25,971 nucleotides of DNA, taken from assembly GCA_046542305.1 (NCBI GenBank), contig JBKHBQ010000018.1, forward strand, positions 1 through 25,971. Direction: 5' to 3'. The notes below the pieces were generated by a model. It did no database searches. It was given only the letters and a program-made list of their open reading frames with translations, and had not been told where the DNA came from. This DNA is from JBKHBQ01 sp046542305. Lineage in GTDB: Bacteria; Bacteroidota; Bacteroidia; Bacteroidales; 4484-276. Below, piece by piece: positions 8,647 through 18,100 of the stretch. The first letter of the stretch is position 1. The number at the start of each line of letters is the position of its first letter. Made by a program: the position numbers and the translations under genes.

Positions 8647-10377
8647 TCAGAAAGAAAATGTAAGGCCGCCCATCGCACTGATGCGTTGCGATGGGTAATT
8701 GTACCAACGGAAATATCGTGTTGCGGCAACGTTGTTGATCTGTGCAAAAGCCGAAACCCGGTCGTTAAAACGGTACTCCGCACCAAGATTTATATCGGCA
8801 TAGGCGCCGCGTTTGGCAATCTGCAATTCACCTTCCCTGAGCACCTTTGCGTAGATTTGGCTTTGGAAGAACAATTGTCCTGATACCGAAAAATCCGGGG
8901 TAACAAAATACTCACCCAGAATATCGGCTTCCAGTGCCGGTTTGTGCCATGGCTCGGCTTCGGTGGACATCTGGTAATTGCGGTAGCTGGCATTGAAAAG
9001 AATATCGAGCCGTTCGATCTGCTCATAGCCGGCTTCGAGCCGCACCGTAGTAAGCTTTACATCGTCATATACAGCCGTAAATTTATTCCCTAAGACAACC
9101 GGGATTTCAGGGCTGAAACTGCTGTAAAAATCATTGATGAAAAACATCATGTTTTCCACTTCGGACCAGGATACGCTGAAATTATAATCCACCAGCAGGT
9201 CGAACCTTCCGGTAATTCCCGCCCTGATCTCGTACTTTGTATTGGTAAATCCCATCGGAAAGATGGAATTTGCCCAGGGATTAGCCTCGGTTACTTTCCG
9301 GAAACTGTTGCGTTGCAGCCCGCCGGAAGCTGCAGCATAAAACCGGAGGTAGTCAGGAATTACCTGATAAGATGCACGCACGGCAGGATAAATATAAAAT
9401 TCAGTGGCCGAATCGCCGGCCATGGCGCCTTCCACACCCAAAGTCAGGTCGAGGTATTCGAGATTAAAACTGACGTAGGGCTTCAATGAGGCAAGAATAT
9501 TTCCCTGGCTATCGATGCTGTCGCTGTTATGGTAATACCCTGCCCGGAAATCCACACCCAGTTCCTGTTGATCGGCAAAACCGAAGATATCATCCTGCGA
9601 ATTGATGTTTGCGTCAAATCCGACAAAAGTCTCGCTCGTTTCGTAGAGGTCGTCGAGCCGGTAAAAACTCAGGGCTGCATCATAATTGAGTTTGTTGTTG
9701 CGCTTATGGTTGCTGGCCAGCGAGGTATTCAGGCCCAACAGCGAGTAGCGCTGTTTTAGTTGCTCTTCCGTAAGATCCACTGTAGTATAATCCACGGGTT
9801 TATATCCATAGTAATGCACCACGTCCCGGTTATAAAAAACTTTTGCCGACAACACCCGGTTTTTCAGGTAGCGTTTACCGTAAAGCCCCACCCGGTTGTG
9901 GCTGAAGGCGCTGTGGGCATAATCCTCTATTTCGCCCTGCGAAGAAAGATGCCGGGCATGAAAACCCAGCGAAAACTCATCGGAGGCCAGGCTGTTTGAA
10001 AACAGCTCCACATAGGGCATGGTATAGTTGCCGAACCCGGCTCGCAGGTAGTTTCGGGTCAGGGTTTCTTCGGGATCCACCTGGATAAACACCGGATCCA
10101 GGGGCTGTACCTCGAATGTGGTGTAGTAAGGCTCGGCCTGGATGCTGTAATCGAGCCGCGGCATCTCCACCGCACTATCGGCCACCGCAGGATTAAGCTG
10201 CAGCTTGAAGGCATCAGAAATGGTAGCCTGGTAAGGTGCAATGATGGTCACCTCCTGGTTGCGGCCCTGACCGAAGATCAAAACCGGCACCAACAGCATT
10301 GCCAGAATCAGATTTGCTTTCACCTGATTGGCTATCACCTTTATCTTCGCATCTTTATTTTTCATGATGATGTTCAT
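8647..10377 (-). CDS. Outer-membrane beta-barrel protein, TonB-receptor-like but without a plug
   Basis: A 576-residue predicted outer-membrane protein. A signal peptide ends near FGQG (about residue 38). A short periplasmic segment with VTIIAPYQ and ISDAFKLQLNP follows, then many alternating amphipathic strands (for example LRAGFGNYTMPYVELFSNS and RNRVLSAKVFYNRDVVHYYGY-like stretches). The chain ends in GGLTFSF; a terminal aromatic residue is typical of barrels. Automated pipelines would probably call it a TonB-dependent receptor, yet I see no plug domain and no TonB box, and it is shorter than usual. It begins 16 bp after the stop of the large TPR gene and is therefore probably co-translated with it. 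The start could be ATG 10377 or ATG 10365. Function is unknown; partnership with the TPR protein is inferred from position. Confidence 0.72.
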   Translation of the reverse strand: MNIIMKNKDAKIKVIANQVKANLILAMLLVPVLIFGQGRNQEVTIIAPYQATISDAFKLQLNPAVADSAVEMPRLDYSIQAEPYYTTFEVQPLDPVFIQVDPEETLTRNYLRAGFGNYTMPYVELFSNSLASDEFSLGFHARHLSSQGEIEDYAHSAFSHNRVGLYGKRYLKNRVLSAKVFYNRDVVHYYGYKPVDYTTVDLTEEQLKQRYSLLGLNTSLASNHKRNNKLNYDAALSFYRLDDLYETSETFVGFDANINSQDDIFGFADQQELGVDFRAGYYHNSDSIDSQGNILASLKPYVSFNLEYLDLTLGVEGAMAGDSATEFYIYPAVRASYQVIPDYLRFYAAASGGLQRNSFRKVTEANPWANSIFPMGFTNTKYEIRAGITGRFDLLVDYNFSVSWSEVENMMFFINDFYSSFSPEIPVVLGNKFTAVYDDVKLTTVRLEAGYEQIERLDILFNASYRNYQMSTEAEPWHKPALEADILGEYFVTPDFSVSGQLFFQSQIYAKVLREGELQIAKRGAYADINLGAEYRFNDRVSAFAQINNVAATRYFRWYNYPSQRISAMGGLTFSF

Positions 10378-10393
10378 TCTACTGCCCGAAATT

Positions 10394-13300
10394 TTATTTG
10401 TCGTTCCTGATGGTATCGCCCTGCTGCTGTTGCTGCTGTTCTTCCTCGCGCTGGATGGTGGTTAATTTCTGCGCAGCGATCTCGCGCAGATCCTCACCGG
10501 GATAATTGTCGATGATGCTTTGCAGGGTTTGCTTTGCCTGGAAAGTATTGCCGTTGCGGCCGTAGATATCCGCCAGCATGATAAATGCACGGGCTTTCCA
10601 GTATTCGCTGGCGGGGTAGTCGTTCGCCAGCTCGAAAATCAGTTCCTCGGCGCGGTCGTAGCGGCCCTGTTGATAGCGGATGGAAGCCAGCAGGAATTTG
10701 GCTTCGGCACCCATATCTCCTTCGGATAGCTCAACCGTGTTTTGCAATGCATCCACGGCTGCATCGTTCCTTTCAAGTGCAAGCGCCGATTTGGCCCTGA
10801 TATAGTTGGCAGTAACGATCTGCTCGTTGGTAAGGCGCTCGCGCTGTAAAAAAACATCCGCCGCGTCCAGTGCTTCATCAAACTGATCGAGGTGGTAATG
10901 GCTGCGCAACTGCCCGTATAGCGCCGTGGTTACATTCGACTGGTAATCGGCATTGAGTTCGAGCTGCCGGAAATTTTCCAGCGCCGCTTCATAATTCTGC
11001 CTGTCGAAATTAATTTCCCCAGCACGCAAGAGCGCATTTTCGGTAAATCGCGACTTGGGATACGACAGCACGAAATTATAATCTTCGATGGCAGCATCCA
11101 TGTCGCCGGTTCTGTACTCGCATTCGGCCTTGTAATAGTGGGCATTCAATACAAATGCACCTTTTTCGAAACGGCTCAGGTATTCCCCGAAGGCATCAAT
11201 GGCAGCATTGCAATCATTGTTCATGTACAGATTTTCAGCCGAAAGATAGGTAATGGAATCCTGCTCCGACACCGTCACATTGGCAAATGGCAGCGTTTCC
11301 GCGAAAGCGAAATACTCCGATACGGCATTTTTATCCATATAGATATTGCGAATGGTAGCCAGCGCCTCCTTCGACTCTGTGGTGCCCGGGTAATCCGTGG
11401 CCAGTTTTTTCAGCACCTCAAGGGCTGCATCATAATCATTGCTATTGTAGTACACCAGCCCGGTTTTTTGCAGCGCCTTAAGCTTATAGCTGCTGTTGGG
11501 AAAATTGCTGATCAGGCGGTTGAACCAATCCAGCGCATTGCGGTCGTTGTTCATCAGCAGATAGGTATCGGCAATTTCGTAATAGGCATCATCAGTATAC
11601 GATGATTGCGCGAAACGCTGAATCACCGACTGCAAGGTGGTAATTTTTTCGGAGTTGTTGCCCATCGCCCCCTGCGATAAGGCCTTCTGAAACATGGCAT
11701 AATCGCTGTCGGGTGAATTGCGGATCACCGCCTTTTCATAATTACGGATGGCTTCGCTGTAGTTCTGGGTCACAAAATAGCAGTCGCCGATCCGCAGCAG
11801 GGCATCCGTTACGTAAGCCTGCGAATTATCCCCCGGACGGCTGATGTACTGCTGAAAAGCAATCACGGCATTGTCGTAGTATTTCATTTTGAAATAGGCA
11901 TAGCCGAGGTTGTACTTTGTCATGGGATAAATATCGAGGTTGTAGGCGCCGTCGGTAGTCATGAAATCATCATAATAATCGATGGCCCGCGGGTATTCGC
12001 CCAGGCGGAAATGGGTTTCACCGGTCCAGAATTTCGCTTTTGCAGTGATTTGGGAATCATAGTTGTTCCCGAGCGACTTCCTGAAATTCTCAAGAGCTTC
12101 ATCATGGTGCCCTGCATTGAAAAGCTGCACGCCCCTCAGGTAGGTGATTTTTTGATAGGCCGAACGCAGCTCCCGGTTTTTTACCCGGATGTTTTCGATG
12201 GCATCGATGGCCGACTGGTAGTTCTTAGTGGAAAGAAACAGGCTGGTGAGGTACGAGTAGGCTTCGTCGATGCGATCGGAGCCCGGATAATTGCTGATGT
12301 ATTCCTTCAGCGCATCAATGGCCATATTGTACGGATCGTAAGAAAGTTCGTAAGCAAGTTTGGCATAATTAAACAGCGCGTCTTCGCGTATGCTCATGTT
12401 GTCGCCGGTTTGGTATGCCGAATAAAATGCATTTTGCGCAAACTGTTTCTCGCCGGTTTGCAGGTAGCAGTCACCGAGATGATAATATGCATTTTGGGAA
12501 AGGTCGTCTTTTCCGCCCACTACTTTTTCGAAATAAACAATGGCTTTTTGAAAATCGCCGGCTTTATAATAGCTGTACGCAAGCTGGTAGTATTCATCGC
12601 GGCTAAGCGATTTGCGGCTTTCGTCGCGGTACATCTCCAGGTATTTCAGTGCCTCGGCATAGATCTTTCTGGTATAAAAAGCCTCGCCGACAATCCGTGA
12701 GGCCTCCACAAGTTTTTTCCTGTCGGAAATCTCTTCTTCGATCAATTGGGGGCCGATGCGCATGATCGCGTCGAAATCGTTGTTGATATAATTAATTTGC
12801 AGCAGGTAAAACGGCACCTCTTCGGCAAATTCGGAATCGGGACTGAGTTTTTGGAAATACTCCAGCGCGGCAGGATAATCCTTTTCAACGTAGGCAATAT
12901 AGGCATAGTAGTAGTTGGCAGCATCCCTGTATTCCGACGGTGTATTCAGGATCGGGAAAAACACTTCTTTGGCTTTATCGTGATTTTCCTTTTGCAGATA
13001 GCTGTAACCCAGCTTGTAAAGATACTCAGGAAGTTGTTCGGGACTAAGCCGGTACGGATCCACTTTTTCGAGGCTTTCGATGGCATCGCGGTAGCGGCGC
13101 GAATCATATTCGATTAGTCCGAGGATCAGCCAGGCTTCGTTGGTTTTGGTATGATCGGGATAGTGGCGGATGAAGGTTACGAATTTTTTCTTTGCCTGCG
13201 GATGGTCCAGCTTGTAATCGGCCAGGGCGATATAATATTCTGCATCCAGCCTCATCACCGATTCGCCGGCAGGCAAATCCTCCAGCAACCGGCTGAAGGT

Positions 13301-13462
13301 ATGTCGGGCTGCTCCATACTGTTTTTTCTCCACCAGGTCGAGGCCCAGGCGGTAGGAGGCCTCGGGATCGTCGAAAATTTCGGTTTGCTGTGCCCGCGCT
13401 GACAGGCTGAACAAAAGGAGCAGGTTCACAACTGCGATTGTGCACAGGTGATGTATCTTCAT
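10394..13462 (-). CDS. Large periplasmic tetratricopeptide-repeat protein
   Basis: A 1022-residue protein made almost entirely of TPR helices after a signal peptide (MKIHHLCTIAVVNLLLLFSL, cleavage near ARAQQ). Repeats of the TPR_6/YbgF style recur throughout, with signatures such as YYIALADYKLDHPQAKKKF, YYHLGDCYLQTGEKQFAQNA and ARAFIMLADIYGRNGNTFQA. No lipobox cysteine and no catalytic domain are evident. The C-terminus ends in EEEQQQQQQGD, encoded by a CAG/CAA run. ATG 13462 is chosen because the upstream ATG would add seven residues before the signal peptide. The barrel gene follows after 16 bp. TPR proteins of this type scaffold envelope complexes, and a role with the barrel in outer-membrane assembly or export is plausible inference. 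Distant similarity to Tol-Pal YbgF/CpoB or T9SS SprE-like TPR proteins cannot be tested here. Confidence 0.85.
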   Translation of the reverse strand: MKIHHLCTIAVVNLLLLFSLSARAQQTEIFDDPEASYRLGLDLVEKKQYGAARHTFSRLLEDLPAGESVMRLDAEYYIALADYKLDHPQAKKKFVTFIRHYPDHTKTNEAWLILGLIEYDSRRYRDAIESLEKVDPYRLSPEQLPEYLYKLGYSYLQKENHDKAKEVFFPILNTPSEYRDAANYYYAYIAYVEKDYPAALEYFQKLSPDSEFAEEVPFYLLQINYINNDFDAIMRIGPQLIEEEISDRKKLVEASRIVGEAFYTRKIYAEALKYLEMYRDESRKSLSRDEYYQLAYSYYKAGDFQKAIVYFEKVVGGKDDLSQNAYYHLGDCYLQTGEKQFAQNAFYSAYQTGDNMSIREDALFNYAKLAYELSYDPYNMAIDALKEYISNYPGSDRIDEAYSYLTSLFLSTKNYQSAIDAIENIRVKNRELRSAYQKITYLRGVQLFNAGHHDEALENFRKSLGNNYDSQITAKAKFWTGETHFRLGEYPRAIDYYDDFMTTDGAYNLDIYPMTKYNLGYAYFKMKYYDNAVIAFQQYISRPGDNSQAYVTDALLRIGDCYFVTQNYSEAIRNYEKAVIRNSPDSDYAMFQKALSQGAMGNNSEKITTLQSVIQRFAQSSYTDDAYYEIADTYLLMNNDRNALDWFNRLISNFPNSSYKLKALQKTGLVYYNSNDYDAALEVLKKLATDYPGTTESKEALATIRNIYMDKNAVSEYFAFAETLPFANVTVSEQDSITYLSAENLYMNNDCNAAIDAFGEYLSRFEKGAFVLNAHYYKAECEYRTGDMDAAIEDYNFVLSYPKSRFTENALLRAGEINFDRQNYEAALENFRQLELNADYQSNVTTALYGQLRSHYHLDQFDEALDAADVFLQRERLTNEQIVTANYIRAKSALALERNDAAVDALQNTVELSEGDMGAEAKFLLASIRYQQGRYDRAEELIFELANDYPASEYWKARAFIMLADIYGRNGNTFQAKQTLQSIIDNYPGEDLREIAAQKLTTIQREEEQQQQQQGDTIRNDK

Positions 13463-13476
13463 GCTGCTGGTGTATT

Positions 13477-13498
13477 GTGGCAATTTTGTGGCAATTTT
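13477..13498. repeat. Tandem 11-bp duplication in the TPR gene leader
   Basis: GTGGCAATTTT occurs twice head-to-tail (13477-13487 and 13488-13498), between the -7 box and the ATG of the TPR gene, so it lies in the 5' untranslated leader of that transcript. Confidence 0.85.
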
Positions 13499-13511
13499 CC
13501 GTTGTTGAAAG

Positions 13512-13519
13512 CAAATTTA
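13512..13519 (-). promoter_or_regulatory. -7 box of the TPR/barrel unit
   Basis: On the minus strand TAAATTTG is a perfect TAnnTTTG match, 49 bp upstream of ATG 13462. No TTG is present at the usual -33 distance. The divergent aspartate kinase promoter uses the identical octamer. Confidence 0.5.
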
Positions 13520-13571
13520 CATGCAAACGCTTTAAACCACCAGTTATTTTTGAAACTTTAATAATTGAAGG

Positions 13572-13602
13572 AAACCCGACGAAGGGTTTTCGTATAAATT
13601 TG
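13572..13602 (+). promoter_or_regulatory. Aspartate kinase promoter with an inverted repeat in the spacer
   Basis: TAAATTTG (13595-13602) is a perfect -7 box 23 bp before ATG 13626. Just upstream, AAACCC (13572-13577) and GGGTTT (13584-13589) form a 6-6-6 inverted repeat where a repressor or activator could bind. The nearest TTG (13565-13567) is 27 bp from the box. Confidence 0.45.
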
Positions 13603-13625
13603 CATGTTCAGGAAAACCGGAAGAA

Positions 13626-14906
13626 ATGAAAGTTTTTAAATTCGGCGGTGCATCGGTCAACAGCGCAGCAGCCATCCGCAATGTGGGCAGCATACTTGAA
13701 TCCTATAAGAAGGAGCGTCCGGTAGTGGTGTTTTCGGCCATGGGCAAAACCACCAATGCCCTGGAGGAAGTGAGCGAAGCCGCTTTTTTCCGCCAGCACC
13801 AATTCGAAGACAAGTTAAAAGTGTTCGCGCTTTACCATGGCGAAATCATCGATTCCTTGTTCCACAACGAAGCCGAACCGGCCCTGAACGATCTCGACAA
13901 AGCCTTAGGGTCGATCAGGCTACTGGCTGCCGAAATCGATTGTGGCTTCGACGAATTTTACGACCGGATTGTGCCTTTCGGCGAATGGCTTTCCACACGC
14001 ATCATCAGTCTGTACCTTAAATACGAAGGCATCAGCAATATACTGATTGATGCCGGACAGCTCATTAAAACCAACGACCGGTTTCGCGATGCCGCCCCCG
14101 ACTGGCAGAAAAGCTGCGAACAGATACAGAAGCTCTGCACTGCCGCCAGGGAAAACCACCCGCAGGACATCCTGATCACCCAGGGGTTTATCGGGCAAAG
14201 CCTTTCCGGCAAGCCTGTAACTCTTGGCCGCGAGGGTTCCGATTTTACTGCGGCCATGCTGGCTTATTGTCTTGACGCAGAGCAAATGGTGGTTTGGAAA
14301 GATGTGGAGGGACTGCTTAATGCCGACCCGGTATTTTTTGGCGTTACCCGCTGCATTCCCCGCCTGTCGTATCGCGAAGCCATCGAGCTGTCGTTTTTCG
14401 GAGCCAAGATCCTGCATCCGAAAACCATCAAGCCATTGCAAAACAAAAGCATTCCGCTTTACATAAAATCTTTTTCCAATCCCGATGCGCCAGGTTCGAT
14501 GATTCACGACAGCAAGGATGCCGATCACCTGATTCCTTTCCTCATCCTGAAACAGGACCAGGTGCTGATGTCGTTTTCGTCCAGGGATTTCTCATTTGTT
14601 GCCGAGGATAAATTGCAGCGGCTTTTTGAGGCATTCAACCGGTTCAACATCAAGATCAACCTGATGCAAAACGCTGCCATCAGTTTCAGCGTATGCATCA
14701 ATCATCCAAAAGAAAAACTATCCCTTTTGATCGATGACCTGAACATGGAGTTCTATATCCGTTATAACGATGGTCTGGAATTGCTCACCATCAGGCATTT
14801 TACGGATGAGATCATTGATCAATACCTTGGTGACCGCACAATCCTGATCGAACAGCGCAGCAGGCGAACTTTTCAGGCTGTGTATGCCAGCCAGAGCCAT
14901 TTATAA
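13626..14906 (+). CDS. Aspartate kinase
   Basis: A 426-residue monofunctional aspartate kinase, which phosphorylates L-aspartate as the first step to lysine, threonine, methionine and diaminopimelate. The N-terminus KFGGASV (residues 5-11) is the ATP/aspartate-binding signature with A for the usual T. SAMGKTTNAL (37-46), the GEWLSTR segment (119-125), GREGSDFTA (201-209, normally GRGGSDTTA), WKDVEGLLNADP (224-235) and AKILHPK (260-266) complete the kinase core. ACT-like regulatory modules occupy about 310-426 (LMSFSSRDFSFV, then NIKINLMQNAAISFSV). Feedback control by lysine or threonine is likely from the family but cannot be assigned. It has its own promoter and terminator. The divergences from consensus seem to be a Bacteroidota subtype and not decay. 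Confidence 0.92.
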   Translation: MKVFKFGGASVNSAAAIRNVGSILESYKKERPVVVFSAMGKTTNALEEVSEAAFFRQHQFEDKLKVFALYHGEIIDSLFHNEAEPALNDLDKALGSIRLLAAEIDCGFDEFYDRIVPFGEWLSTRIISLYLKYEGISNILIDAGQLIKTNDRFRDAAPDWQKSCEQIQKLCTAARENHPQDILITQGFIGQSLSGKPVTLGREGSDFTAAMLAYCLDAEQMVVWKDVEGLLNADPVFFGVTRCIPRLSYREAIELSFFGAKILHPKTIKPLQNKSIPLYIKSFSNPDAPGSMIHDSKDADHLIPFLILKQDQVLMSFSSRDFSFVAEDKLQRLFEAFNRFNIKINLMQNAAISFSVCINHPKEKLSLLIDDLNMEFYIRYNDGLELLTIRHFTDEIIDQYLGDRTILIEQRSRRTFQAVYASQSHL

Positions 14907-14976
14907 ATCCTCACCCTTCCCTATAATGGGAAATTTGCGCCAGAGAAAATTTTTAAAGAAATCAACCGTATACAGG

Positions 14977-14999
14977 AAAAACCAAAAGTTGGTTTTTTT
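14977..14999 (+). terminator. Rho-independent terminator of aspartate kinase
   Basis: AAAAACCAA (14977-14985) pairs perfectly with TTGGTTTTT (14989-14997) around an AAG loop and runs into a T7 tract. It lies 70 bp past the stop codon. The stem is AT-rich, as in many Bacteroidota terminators, and the flanking A run means it could work in both directions. Confidence 0.62.
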
Positions 15000-15096
15000 G
15001 TAAGATTAGATTCCTCGCTTCGCCCGGAAGGAGCATAATTTCGCATACTACCAAAAAAAATCTCTCTCTCATGCGGATATATACTCCGGCTTTTTG

Positions 15097-15104
15097 TACT
15101 TTTA
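15097..15104 (+). promoter_or_regulatory. Candidate -7 box of the CotH-kinase gene
   Basis: TACTTTTA matches five of six fixed positions of TAnnTTTG, 36 bp before ATG 15141. Upstream lie an A8 tract (15053-15060) and five TC dinucleotides (15061-15070). Nothing else is recognised in the 14907-15140 gap beyond the terminator of the preceding gene. Confidence 0.35.
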
Positions 15105-15140
15105 CAGGCTAATTCTCTGTTTCCCAGCAAAAGAAATAAA

Positions 15141-18100
15141 ATGATTACCCTTATGAAAAGGAGTGCAATTACCCTGTTTATGCTGATGTTGGCATTTAAT
15201 GCTTATTCCCAGCAAATTCTTATCAACGAATATCAGTCGTCGAACGATACGACCCTGTCGGATTACGATGGCGATTCGCCGGACTGGATCGAGTTGTACA
15301 GCCTGCTCGACAGCACCATCAACCTTCAGGGCTGGTTTCTTTCGGATGATTCGCTCGATCGTTACAAATGGCAGTTCCCAGCATATCTGCTGGGGTCGGA
15401 GGATTTTCTGCTGATCTTCGCCTCGGATAAAGATACGGTGTATCCCAACGGCGAAATTCATACCAGTTTCAAACTGGGCAAAGGCGAGGAGCCTGTGGTT
15501 TTGTCGCGGCCCGACAGCAGCCTGTGCGATTATTCGCCTGTTGCCGATTTAAATACCGACTGGTCGTACGGCCGGTATCCCGACGCCGCAGGCGAATGGT
15601 TTTTCTTTAATCAGCCAACCCCCGGTGCGGGCAACAGCGCAGAACCATACGCGGATTTTGCAGAGCCTCCGCAATTGTCACACCAGCCCGGCTTTTACAC
15701 GGCGGATTTTTATCTGGAATTAATTGCGGCCAACCCCGACGACACCATCTACTTCACCCTGAACGGGTCGGTGCCTACGCGACAATCACATATTTACACC
15801 GAACCTATTCTGATGACTTATCGCGGCAGCGACCCGAATAATCTTTCCCTTATCAGAACTACGCTCCCGGGCCAAGGCTTTCACGCCTGGGATCCACCGT
15901 CAGGTGTTGTGGATAAATTCAATACTGTCAGGGCGAGGGTAATCAAAACCGGGGCATACCCCAGCAGGATCATTTCCGCATCATATATTGTGGATTCTGC
16001 GGCGTTTACCAAATTTCACTATCCGGTCATCTCGCTGATCACCGATTCTCTGAATTTTTTCGACGACACCATCGGCATCTACAAAGCTGGTATGGGGATT
16101 GACAGCACCGACTGGACCACGGCGCACTTTGCGCAAAAAGGGCGGGCATGGGAACGGCCCGTTCATGTGGAACTTTTTGAACCCGAAGGAAACACGGCAC
16201 TGAGCCAGGATGCGGGTGTGCGCATTCACGGACATTACTCTACAACTGCAAATATTAAGTCGTTAAGGCTGTATGCACGGCAGGAATATGAAAAAGGAAG
16301 TTTTAACTACCCGTTTTTTACTGATCTGAATCAAAACCGTTTTAAAAGAATTATTCTGAGAAATGCCGGCCAGGATTATGCATGGTGCTATATGCGCGAC
16401 GCCTTCATGCAAAGCCTGGTAAATGATCTGGGATTTGATACGCAAGCTTTCAGATTATCGGAGGTTTATCTTAATGGCGAGTACTGGGGAATTCATTACA
16501 TCAGGGAACGCTATGACAAATATTATCTTGAAGAAAACTACAACCTTCAGAAGGGAAGTATGGACATTTTGGAATTTGACGGCGCTGTCGTTGAGGGAGA
16601 TGCCGAGCATTACCATCAGATGATGGATTTCATTATGAACAATGATATGTCGGACTCCATAAACTATGCTTATGTAAAAACATTGATGGATTGCGAAAAC
16701 TATATCAATTATGCCGCCAGCAATATTTACTTCAGGCAGTCGGACTGGCCGTACAACAACATCAAATACTGGCGGAAAAGAACCAGCCAGTACGAACCTG
16801 ACGCACCATATGGTCATGATGGCAGATGGCGCTGGTTTATGTACGATACCGATTATGGATTTGGCCGCGTAGGAGACTATGATTACGACATGCTTTACAA
16901 GGTGCTCTATCAGCAATCGGGCTGGTCGCCAAGAATCATCCAAAACCTTGTGGGAAACGACAGCAAGCCCGGCAACGAGCAATTTCGCAATGAATTCATC
17001 AACACCCTGGCCGATTTGATGAATGCCAATTTTAAAGTCGGTCGTGTTCTGGCGGGGATCGATTCCATCAAAAGCCTGCTTCTTCCGGAAATCGAGGAAC
17101 ATATGGAGCGCTGGAACGGCCTTAAAAACCTGAACACCTGGAACAACAGGCTCAATGTCATGATCAATTTCGGGATCAATCGGGCATATTACGTAAGAAA
17201 ACATGTAGTGGAGAATTTTGATATGGTCACCGATACCGTGAACGTAACGCTAATGGCCGATCAGGACATGGGTACCATCAGGATCAACAAGCTGCATATA
17301 AACCAAAGCACCCCTGGGCTCGATAATCCCCAGGAGCCGTATCCCTGGACAGGAATGTATTTTGCAGGTGTGCCGGTTAAACTGACTGCCGTTCCAAATC
17401 CCGGCTTCGAATTTGCCGGATGGCAGGGAATATTCGGTCAGGACACGCTCGTGGCCGATCTGCAAAGCGATACTACATTTACGGCACTGTTCCAACCCGC
17501 TGCTCCCGTTGCAGAAGAAATATTGATCAACGAAATAAACTATCATTCACCCGGTTTTGCGGATGCCGGCGATTGGCTGGAAATTCATAATACATCGCAT
17601 AAAAGTTTCTCGATAGATGGCTGGAAGCTACTGGATGCAGCCGGGCAGGCATACTTCATTTCGTCGGAGGAGATGATACACAGTGGTGACTATCTAGTAT
17701 TTTGCAGCGATACCGCGAAATTCGGTGCCATCCATCCAGGCATACGGTTTCATCCCGGACAGATTTCTTTTGATTGGTCAGGTGATGATGTGGTTCAATT
17801 ATTCTCCGCTTCGGATGTGATGATAGATTCGGTGGCATATCAGGATTCATCACCCTGGCCCGAAGCACCCGCATTTGATGGCTCTGCCCTGGAGCTGAAA
17901 AATCCCGGACTTGATAATTCACTGGCAGAAAGCTGGCAATCGGCGTACGTTACGGGTGGCACCCCCGGAAGGGCCAACAGCGCCGCGGTATCGGCATTAC
18001 GTATCAACGAATTTATGGCCGACAACGAATCCACCCTTCAGGCTCACGATGGCAGTTTCAGCGACTGGATCGAGCTTTACAACCCCCTGAATGTTCCCGT

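Noticed and set aside
10424..10440. CAG/CTG-like triplet run
   Set aside because: It encodes the six-glutamine C-terminal tail of the TPR protein; mixed CAG/CAA codons make it an ordinary low-complexity tail.
12011..12700. 229-codon antisense open frame inside the TPR gene
   Set aside because: It is a by-product of the repetitive TPR codons on the minus strand; no start signal or domain is visible.
14917..14932. TTCCC-TATAAT-GGGAA inverted repeat after aspartate kinase
   Set aside because: The five-base arms are too short for a firm call, and TATAAT is not the promoter consensus of this phylum. The stronger hairpin at 14977 is the likelier terminator.
16455..17204. 249-codon antisense open frame inside the CotH gene
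   Set aside because: It lies wholly opposite the conserved CotH kinase core and its translation has no family features.
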